The notes below the pieces were generated by a model. The model searched no databases. It had not been told where the DNA came from and worked only from the letters and a program-made list of their open reading frames with translations. A stretch of DNA of 8,184 nucleotides from an uncultured Pirellulaceae bacterium (GTDB lineage: Bacteria > Planctomycetota > Planctomycetia > Pirellulales > Pirellulaceae), in NCBI GenBank assembly GCA_947259675.1, contig CAMYNE010000067.1:1-8184 (forward strand). The letters are read 5' to 3'. The translations under genes were made by a program, and so were the position numbers. Positions 1 to 5,855 of the stretch are shown in pieces; position 1 is the first letter of the stretch; the number at the start of each line of letters is the position of its first letter.

Positions 1-449
1 CCGTACGGGAAGTTGTCGGTCGCGGACACGGCGATGCCGTCGATCGACCCGATCATGACGACCCGGGCCGGGTCTTCGGCGGTGCCCGAGGCGCGCAGCA
101 AGGGCAGGAGCGCCTGGGTCAGGAAGAAGGGCGCCTTGACGTTCACATCCATCACCTTGTCGAACCCGGCAGCGTTAGCTTTTTCCAGCAGGGCACCTTC
201 TACGTGTTGAGCATAGGCGATAGTTTGGGGCCGATTTGATTCGGCCAGATCCTTGAGTCCCTCAACCAACTCATCGATATCCAGACCTTCTGACTGTAAA
301 TCGATGATTAAAACCTCGACTTCGTTTTCATTGATAACATGGGCGGCACGTTCCCATGAAGCCACAAATTTGAATTTGTGACCCGCCGCTCTCGACGCCG
401 CACTCGCGTTGGACGACATCATTAGATCTTGGGTGATATGAACAACCAT
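1..449 (-). CDS. Chimeric partial ORF: receiver-like N-terminus joined in frame to an SDR oxidoreductase fragment
   Basis: The frame is open from an ATG at 449-447 to the left edge (149 codons, no stop in the window). Residues 1 to ~95 start MVVHITQDLMMSSNASAASR and include EVEVLIIDLQ and RPQTIAYAQHVEGALLEKA, with the beta-strand spacing of a degenerate response-regulator receiver; no function can be assigned. From about residue 95 the text becomes GFDKVMDVNVKAPFFLTQA, then RVVMIGSIDGIAVSATDNFPY, which is the middle of a classical short-chain dehydrogenase (strands beta-4 and beta-5 with the catalytic-Ser region) just before the YxxxK active site. No N-terminal TGxxxGIG nucleotide-binding motif is present. 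By my count G+C is about 69% for 1-150 against about 48% for 171-449. I infer two unrelated genes joined at a shared stretch, more likely by assembly than by biology. An in-frame TTG at 461 is a weaker alternative start; a stop lies at 482-480. Confidence 0.6.
   Translation of the reverse strand, partial: MVVHITQDLMMSSNASAASRAAGHKFKFVASWERAAHVINENEVEVLIIDLQSEGLDIDELVEGLKDLAESNRPQTIAYAQHVEGALLEKANAAGFDKVMDVNVKAPFFLTQALLPLLRASGTAEDPARVVMIGSIDGIAVSATDNFPY
147..175. other. Probable chimera junction at a shared GFDKVM-coding stretch
   Basis: The protein on the minus strand changes family here. The stretch at about 150-170 encodes AGFDKVM, which suits both sides: receiver-like proteins often have AGFDxVM near their C-terminal strand, and this SDR group has GFDKVMDVNVK. 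Base composition changes across the same stretch. A repeat of about 20 bases shared by two genomes is a classic point for a false assembly join. The exact breakpoint cannot be placed from sequence alone. Confidence 0.55.
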
Positions 450-696
450 AGCTGCTTTCAAACTCGATTCGTTGTCTCTTCAGCTGAGATTCTATACTGA
501 TAGCACTCTGTCACCTAGCTGAGTACAACAGGCCACGGTCAATCGTCGACATGTCATTTTGCCGATCTGGAAGGCGACGTTTTTTGCTTGTGTTGACGTT
601 GTGTCGAGCCGCAGGAGTCTGTACTTTCCGCCTTCCGCTATTCGCAAATCAAGGATGATTCGTATGACGGCAATGATGGCAGCTATCGTTTTCATG

Positions 697-1329
697 ATGA
701 AGCAAAAATATTTAGTCGCGACGGCGGCGTTTGTTGTGACATTGGGCATGACTGACGCTTGCGCTGCGATGCAAGCCAATCAACAGACGACACCTACAAA
801 TCGACACGCTTACACGGACAACGCGGGCAATCAGGCCGAATCGCAACCAGCTCGACTTCAGAAGCCTGCCGCCAAAAAAATTACTTTGACGGGTCGGTTT
901 CATCTGGTCGCCGGAACCCGTCGGGGCGTTTTGATTTTGAGAACCGAGATTTCCGACGGCAACCACATATACTCCTTGACTCAAAAAGACAGTCCTCCGC
1001 CTTCTAAGATCAGCGTTAAAAAATCTAGTCAGTTTCGGATCGAAGGAACCTTCAGTTCTGACCGGCATCCCAAAGTTGTGGCGTTTGATCCGCTCTTCCA
1101 GAACCGGTTGGAAAAGCACTCGAAGCTCGTCCAATTCTTCGTCCCCATCGAGATTGGTCCGGGAATTGATCCGGCTCAAGTCAAACCCGAAATCATTTTT
1201 GACGGCCAAGTTTGTTCCGACGAGGGCATTTGCGTGCCAATCCAAGCCATGAAAACTGTCGCTGTATTCGCCGGCTTTTACGCGAATCAAGCTCAAAAGC
1301 AATCAGATTCACAATTCCGCAAGCGTTGA
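697..1329 (+). CDS. Secreted stand-alone DsbD N-terminal (alpha)-type domain protein
   Basis: The 210-residue product has a signal peptide (MKQK, hydrophobic LVATAAFVVTLG, likely cleavage after ACA or CAA near residue 23) and a Gln/Asn/Thr-rich linker to about residue 60. One immunoglobulin-like DsbD alpha-type domain then spans about 62-195. Shared with the N-terminus of the downstream DsbD are the HIYSLTQ motif (residues 90-96) and PGIDPAQVKPEIIFDGQVC. Cys173 and Cys179 form a C-x5-C pair, the same spacing as the redox pair of E. coli DsbD alpha (CADAGFC). Expected role: a periplasmic thiol carrier that takes electrons from the DsbD membrane and gamma domains and passes them to client proteins. 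I chose ATG 697 because it gives a normal signal peptide. ATG 664 in the same frame has a better ribosome-binding site (AAGGA at 651-655) and would add 11 mostly hydrophobic residues. The gene is divergent from the frame at 1-449 and lies 241 bases before dsbD. Confidence 0.75.
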   Translation: MKQKYLVATAAFVVTLGMTDACAAMQANQQTTPTNRHAYTDNAGNQAESQPARLQKPAAKKITLTGRFHLVAGTRRGVLILRTEISDGNHIYSLTQKDSPPPSKISVKKSSQFRIEGTFSSDRHPKVVAFDPLFQNRLEKHSKLVQFFVPIEIGPGIDPAQVKPEIIFDGQVCSDEGICVPIQAMKTVAVFAGFYANQAQKQSDSQFRKR

Positions 1330-1348
1330 GTTTCGTATACTCGTACTG

Positions 1349-1370
1349 TAACTTGGTTAGAGACAAGTTA
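1349..1370 (+). terminator. Weak hairpin after the alpha-domain gene
   Basis: TAACTTG at 1349-1355 pairs perfectly with CAAGTTA at 1364-1370 around an 8-base loop, 19 bases past the stop codon. The stem is A+T-rich and no run of T follows, so it is at best a poor intrinsic terminator. With the promoter-like site at 1446 it hints that dsbD may be transcribed separately. Confidence 0.2.
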
Positions 1371-1445
1371 GTTAAGCGGAAAGCGGCCAACTAATCGGCG
1401 AGCTTCAAAATGCCGATTATGCAAGTAGAGCCGATTTTCTACAAT

Positions 1446-1454
1446 TGGTATAAT
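1446..1454 (+). promoter_or_regulatory. Candidate extended -10 promoter of dsbD
   Basis: TGGTATAAT at 1446-1454 is a perfect TATAAT preceded by the TGn extension, in the non-coding gap between the alpha-domain gene and dsbD. No convincing -35 hexamer lies 16-18 bases upstream, as is common for extended -10 promoters. It would give a leader of roughly 110 nt before the ATG at 1571. In the leader I see only a short inverted CGAC/GTCG pair and no recognisable riboswitch. Confidence 0.4.
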
Positions 1455-1570
1455 ATCAGACAATTCGACACGTCGATAACGGTTACTCTAATCGTCCCTA
1501 ATTGAAGGCGTAAGTCCTTGGTATTTGCTGCGTCATCGTAAAAGACGTAACTGCAAACGAGTAAAATTCG

Positions 1571-4168
1571 ATGAAGCTATCCAAATCCGCCATTGTCATT
1601 GCATTCCTAGTGTCTTGGCTGCTCATCCCCGTCGTTCCGACAAACGTCGTCGGCCAGAAGTTGCTGATGCAAGAGGAATTGGGTGAGGACTTTGGGAATG
1701 AGAATTTCGTGCAGGACCCCGTAAAAGCATCCGCATGGTTTCGGCTGAAGCAGAATTCGCGCGAGGGTGTGATCAACCTGAAGGCGGAAATCGCCGAGAA
1801 CTGGCATGTCTATTCGGTGACTCAGCCGAAAGGCGGCCCTCTGCGGGCAAAAATCATGTTGCCTGAGTCTGAAAAGTATGAACTTACCGGGGATTTTGAA
1901 CCGGATGCGGATCCGCATGTGGTTGAGAAAGATGATGTATTCGGAATTCGTGTTGAGTATCACGAATCTCGAGTCGTCTGGTCGGCACCGATCAAGTTGG
2001 CCTCAGGAGTTGATCCTGCAACGCTCAATCTAAAACTGAGATTTCAGGGCCAAACTTGCGTCAAGAACGAAAAGGGAGAAACCGGTGCCTGTTTGCCTCT
2101 ATCGGAAACCGTGCCAGTATCATTCGATGGTTTCGACGCGGCTCCGGTCGTCGCTGCCAAATTCAAACCCGAAAACAGTCACCTGCTGTTGTCTGGAAAT
2201 GTTCGACGGGTTGATGGGCCGGGAAAACTGCAGCCAGGCGATCAACTGGTTCTGAAGATTACGGCTGAGCCAACCGATGATTTTCACGTCTACGCTTACG
2301 AGGCCACGAAATCGGAAGATAGTGACAGCAATCCGACCCTGTTTGCAATTACAAAAAGGAACAATTGGGAAATCGGCGGACCGACCACCTCTGATGAAAT
2401 TATTACGACGACAGAAGCAGGAATTACGCTGAATTATCATGAGGATCCCGTAACTTGGAGGTTCAGTGTGACAGTTCCTGCTGACGCTGAAAACAAAACC
2501 TATTCGTTGGCGGGCGTGATGGGTTTTCAAACGTGCACAACCGGTTGTGACTTTCCTGATGCCGTTAAATTCTCGGTTGGTTTGCCTGTTGGCGAAGAAC
2601 TCAAATCCGTTCCGGTGAAGTTTGTCTCCGAGGGCGATTACAATAGCGTCGTTGAAGCGGCAAATCAGACACTGGAAAAGCCGCCTTCTCCTCCTGGCGA
2701 GGACAGTGTCGTGGAGAAACTGGATAAGGCTCCGGTCCTGGAGGACACACCGGAAGAAATCGCCGAGATGGCAAAGCTCTACGATCCCGACGAGAAGGTC
2801 AGATATCTCCTGTTGGGTGATCTTGATGCTAATCCGGTTGGCTCGGGAGGCACGAGTTCGTCAAAGCCAACGACGTTTTGGACTGCGCTGATTGGTGCAT
2901 TTCTGGGTGGCATGATCCTGAATTTGATGCCTTGTGTTTTTCCGGTACTTGGCTTGAAAGTCATGGGCTTCGTCAAACAAGCCGGTAGCGATCCTCGAAA
3001 AATCCGTATGCACGGAATTGCGTTTGCTTTCGGATTGGTTGTCTCGATGTGGGTGCTTGCTGGAATTATTCTGACGATCAAAGTTTCATTCGGACAGGAC
3101 ATCAACTGGGGCGCCCAAATGGGCAACCCGTATTTCGTTGTCGGGATCATTGTCCTGCTGTTTTTGCTTGGTTTGAACATGGCCGGTGTTTTTGAAATCG
3201 GAACATCACTGACACGCGTCGGAGGCAGCCTCAAAAGCGAGAAAGGTTATTCTTCATCATTCCTTTCCGGTGTCTTGACCACCTTGATTGCGACTCCTTG
3301 TTCGGGCCCGTTTCTGGGAGCAGCCATGAGTTACACGTTGGCTCAACCAGCGATCACGGCGATGTTCTTGTTCACCATTTTTGCACTTGGCATTGCGACA
3401 CCCTATCTGTTGCTGTCCTTCTTTCCGGCACTTATCAGCAGGCTGCCTCGACCTGGCGCCTGGATGGAGACGTTTAAAGTCACCATGGCGTTTGCCCTGT
3501 TTGCGGTGGTCGCGTTTTTTATGCAGGCGTTTGGAGGACAAACAGGGGTGTCTGGTCTTTCATGGCTGGCAATGGCGTTAGTCGTCATTGGCCTGGCGGC
3601 GTTTTTCTACGGCAAGTGGTCCCCGCCGCATGTTAAGCCAAGCAAGAAATTCTGGTTCGGCTACTTGATACCTGCCGTGATCGTTGCAGGCGGATTCTGG
3701 ATGTGTTATGACGCGGCCAACCAAAGGCCCGATGGCGTGGTATCTCACAACATTGGCGGTCTTCAATGGCAAAACTGGAATCCGGGCAAGATCGAACATT
3801 CGTTAGCCAACAATAAACGAATCATTTGGGTGGACTACACGGCCGATTGGTGACCGACTTGCAAAGTAAACGAGAGGCGTGTCTTCTCTAATGCCGAGGT
3901 CCGAGCGAAACTTGAAGAACTTAATGTGGAATTTGTGATCGTCGATGATACTCTCCGCGAAGAGAGAATTGCCCGTGACCTTGCCCGTTCGAACCGTTCC
4001 GTGATTCCAGTTAATCTAGTCTATCCGCCAAATTACCCGGAGGAACCAGCGATTCTGTTGGAGGAACTAATTTCACCGGCCGATGCTTTGAAAGCTCTCG
4101 CGCGGATGGAACAGATCGTCAACGGCGGCGAATCAAATGATTCAAGGGTTGCCAAGAAATCGCTTTGA
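1571..4168 (+). CDS. dsbD: DsbD-type transmembrane thiol:disulfide interchange protein, candidate selenoprotein (in-frame UGA at codon 761)
   Basis: Moves reducing equivalents from cytosolic thioredoxin across the inner membrane to periplasmic thiols. Read through the TGA it has 865 residues: signal peptide 1 to ~28; a DsbD alpha-type domain ~50-190 (HVYSVTQ; Cys163 and Cys174); a second related domain ~205-340 (HVYAYE; Cys322 and Cys326 in QTCTTGC); a charged linker; and a multi-span membrane domain from ~437 with its two family cysteines, Cys455 (NLMPCVFPVLGLK) and Cys577 (ATPCSGPFLGAA). A thioredoxin-like gamma domain follows from ~740: IIWVDYTADW, then UGA, then PTCKVNE, with a probable cis-Pro motif SVIPVNLVYP near residue 815. 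The UGA replaces the first Cys of WCxxC; Cys764 is the second. Without readthrough the protein stops at 760, one residue before its active site. The frame stays intact for 104 more codons with family-like sequence, so the ORF at 3926 (GTG start) is the tail of this gene and not a separate gene. The start lacks a clear ribosome-binding site but gives a good signal peptide. A point error turning TGC or TGT into TGA is the main alternative to selenocysteine. Confidence 0.85.
3851..3853 (+). other. In-frame UGA in the thioredoxin motif, candidate selenocysteine codon
   Basis: TGG TGA CCG ACT TGC AAA reads W-UGA-P-T-C-K. In DsbD gamma domains this motif is normally ADWCxxCK, so the UGA is precisely the nucleophilic cysteine position. 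Cys-to-Sec exchange at the first position of CxxC is the usual configuration in thioredoxin-fold selenoproteins. TGA is also one base away from both cysteine codons, so a nonsense mutation or sequencing error gives the same picture. Confidence 0.6.
3872..3888 (+). promoter_or_regulatory. Candidate bacterial SECIS hairpin
   Basis: GAGAGG (3872-3877) pairs with CTTCTC (3883-3888): five Watson-Crick pairs and one G-U, closing a five-base loop CGUGU (3878-3882) with G at loop position 2. The loop starts 24 nt after the UGA. As I recall the bacterial SECIS consensus, the apical loop is 3-14 nt with a G in the first two positions and lies about 16-37 nt from the UGA on a stem of at least 4 bp; this hairpin meets each condition. 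It lies within codons for E-R-R-V-F-S. A short stem like this can also arise by chance. Confidence 0.45.
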
Positions 4169-4231
4169 GAAGGTGAGCATGTTTCGAATTGAACAAATCC
4201 GGTTTTGATTGACCAAACTTTTTCCTTCGGA

Positions 4232-4296
4232 ATTCCTTGTTCGGTGTTCGAGATTTGTTAAAGTCATCCTTGAACATCGAATGTCGAGCAAGGAAT
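4232..4296 (+). terminator. Long 3' hairpin between convergent dsbD and purM
   Basis: Positions 4232-4251 pair with 4277-4296 without interruption: 20 bp, of which four are G-U (T4240/G4288, G4244/T4284, T4245/G4283, G4246/T4282). Inside the 25-nt loop TGTT (4256-4259) can pair with AACA (4273-4276), and AAG with CTT, extending the rod. It begins 63 bases after the dsbD stop. No T-run follows on either strand, so it is not a canonical intrinsic terminator; it could end or protect the 3' end of the dsbD mRNA. Confidence 0.4.
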
Positions 4297-4348
4297 GATG
4301 AAATCTTAAGTTAACTCAATTGCGCAGTCTTTTACATAACCGGCCGGA

Positions 4349-5416
4349 CTACCTGTTTTTTACCACAACGGACTTCTCTCCACGGCTGGCACTGCCGATC
4401 TGCCAGGTTTTGAATCCATTCTGTTCGACCATCCGGCGGATGCTCTCCGCGTAAAAAGGGCTCACGATCAATGCCAGTCCGATGCCCATATTAAAGACGC
4501 GAAACATCTCGTCCGTTTCAACCTTGCCGAGCTTTTGTAACCATTCGAAAACGGGAGGTTGTTTCCACGACCGGGCGTCAATTTCGATTTGCACACCCGC
4601 AGGCATTATCCGTTCAATGTTTTCGGCCAATCCCCCGCCAGTGATGTGCGCGATGCCGTGTACTACATTCTTGACTTTGTAGTGGCCTAACACTTCTCGT
4701 ACTGCTTTGGTGTAAATCAAAGTCGGTTCGATCAGAACGTCTCCGATCGTTTGTTCCCCACCATCCATCGAATCTGTCACCTTTTTGCCGGCCAGATCGA
4801 AAACGATTTTTCGCACCAGGCTAAACCCGTTGGAATGTATGCCGCTCGATCCAACTCAGATGACAACGTCTTCTTCCTGGATTGCTTTTCCGTCGATTAA
4901 ATGAGCGCGCTCAACGACGCCAACGCAAAATCCAGCCAGGTCGTAATCGCCTTTTTGATATAAGTCCGGCATGATTGCGGTTTCGCCACCCAGCAGCGCG
5001 CAGTCGGCCACCAAACAACCGTCGCTGATCCCGCGCACGATCTGTTCCAAAGTCACGGGATCGTCGTGACTCATGGCCACGTAATCGAGAAAGAATAATG
5101 GCTCCGCACCACAGCAAATGGCATCGTTGACGCACATCGCGACGAGATCTATTCCGACCGTGTTGTGACGGCCCAGCATTTGAGCCAGCTTCAGTTTTGT
5201 ACCGACGCCGTCCGTACAAGCAACCATCAACGGGTCTTTGTAATTGCGTCGAAAAAGCCGATTATCGAAGTCCAGTTGAAAGAGCCCTGCAAAGCCACCG
5301 TCGAGTTGCCTGACCCGAGGAGAAAACGTTCGATGCATCAGCTGAGGCAGCCGTTTCATCGCTTCGTTGTATACGTCGAGGTCGACGCCGGAATCCTTAT
5401 AAGAAACGCCAGTCAT
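4349..5416 (-). CDS. purM: Phosphoribosylformylglycinamidine cyclo-ligase (AIR synthetase), interrupted by one in-frame TGA
   Basis: Catalyses the ATP-dependent ring closure of FGAM to aminoimidazole ribotide, the fifth step of purine synthesis, in the cytoplasm. Read across one TGA (codon 187) it has 355 codons after the ATG at 5416-5414, close to E. coli PurM (about 345 residues), and matches along its whole length. Motifs in order are GVSYKDSGVDLD near the N-terminus, CTDGVGTKLKLA, GIDLVAMCVND, GAEPLFFLDY, LLGGETAIMP, DYDLAGFCVGVVE, then (after the TGA) VGSSGIHSNGFSLVRK, and AHITGGGLAENI. The stop splits it into 5416-4856 (186 residues) and a second part to 4349. Codon 187 normally encodes a small residue such as Ala or Gly (E. 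coli has IALGSSG), so GGA to TGA is the simplest change. Everything else is intact, which suggests a sequencing error or a very recent mutation more than an old pseudogene. An AGAGG sits about 13 bases before the start. It is convergent with dsbD and divergent from glgX. Confidence 0.88.
4856..4858 (-). other. In-frame TGA inside purM at a small-residue position
   Basis: On the minus strand the codons read GAC GTT GTC ATC TGA GTT GGA TCG AGC (D-V-V-I-stop-V-G-S-S). Reading frame and homology continue perfectly on both sides, so this is a single-base event and not a frameshift. Selenocysteine is not expected here, because the position is not a redox or cysteine site in this family. Confidence 0.8.
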
Positions 5417-5471
5417 CGGGGTTTGGAAACCTCTAACGGTTGAGAATCAGCTGAGTTTCAATCAAGTGACC

Positions 5472-5511
5472 AGTTTGTCCGATTGGCTGGAATCCGGCAA
5501 CCGGACAAACT
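5472..5511. repeat. 10-bp perfect inverted repeat upstream of purM
   Basis: AGTTTGTCCG (5472-5481) and CGGACAAACT (5502-5511) are exact reverse complements separated by 20 bases. The element lies 55-95 bases before the purM start, on its 5' side. It could be an operator for a dimeric regulator or a hairpin in the purM leader RNA. I recognise no known PurR-type box or riboswitch. Confidence 0.5.
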
Positions 5512-5756
5512 CATGCATCGTTACGCGAGCCTAATGGGTTCGTCTTCATCCCAGAGGCTTAAGTTTTGCTGACTCCAACGAACCTAACAATGGTCACGAA
5601 AACATGGATTGCATTCCAGACTGTCACTTGTGTGATTTGTTTCAAGTTGGAATGGGCAAAACTCGAATTAAATCGAAATTAATCGGACTTGATTGCATTT
5701 TGACAGGCATCTTTGGCAGGTGCTCAAAACAGAAACGCACCCTGAATACGAATCGC

Positions 5757-5815
5757 TGAATTCGCTCGAATCCGGCTACGCCAACCAACGATTGAATTCG
5801 CACGAATCCAGCTAC
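5757..5815. repeat. Imperfect direct repeat, 23-base unit with 36-base period
   Basis: The units at 5757-5779 and 5793-5815 match at 21 of 23 bases; both begin TGAATTCGC, contain CGAATCC and end GCTAC. They lie 41-99 bases before the glgX start. Paired regulator sites or a small local duplication are possible; the 36-base period is not a whole number of helical turns. Confidence 0.55.
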
Positions 5816-5840
5816 CCGGAACAAACAGGGATTGTCGTTA

Positions 5841-5846
5841 GAGAGG
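5841..5846 (+). promoter_or_regulatory. Ribosome-binding site selecting the glgX start
   Basis: GAGAGG ends 9 bases before ATG 5856, good Shine-Dalgarno spacing. It favours that ATG over the in-frame TTG 5832 upstream and the ATGs at 5862 and 5868 downstream. Confidence 0.5.
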
Positions 5847-5855
5847 AAATCTCCA

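Larger units (their letters stand above)
5417..5855. other. Divergent intergenic region between purM and glgX
   Basis: This 439-base gap holds the promoters of two divergent genes but no open frame that I recognise; the short frames here lack any family signature. It contains an inverted repeat near purM (5472-5511) and a duplicated 23-base unit near glgX (5757-5815). A TTGACA at 5700-5705 resembles a -35 box, but nothing close to TATAAT follows at the right distance, so I do not call a promoter. Confidence 0.5.

Noticed and set aside
712..1302. Long minus-strand ORF opposite the alpha-domain gene
   Set aside because: It overlaps a gene with a clear signal peptide and domain homology on the plus strand; its translation shows no family features.
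3926..4168. Separate small gene starting at GTG 3926
   Set aside because: It is in the same frame as dsbD, its sequence is the second half of the DsbD gamma thioredoxin domain, and the homologous sequence already resumes directly after the TGA at 3851.
4349..4816. Independent gene encoding the C-terminal half of PurM
   Set aside because: It begins at a GTG inside the conserved SLVRK motif and is continuous in frame with the N-terminal half; it is one gene with a single TGA.
3851..5416. Alternative genetic code reading TGA as Gly or Trp
   Set aside because: TGA ends the alpha-domain gene (1327-1329) and dsbD (4166-4168) where homology ends. Gly or Trp at the DsbD TGA would destroy the redox motif, and Trp would not suit the purM site.
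5537..5584. Inverted repeat GGTTCGT / ACGAACC
   Set aside because: Only seven base pairs with a 34-base spacer; chance level in a gap this long.
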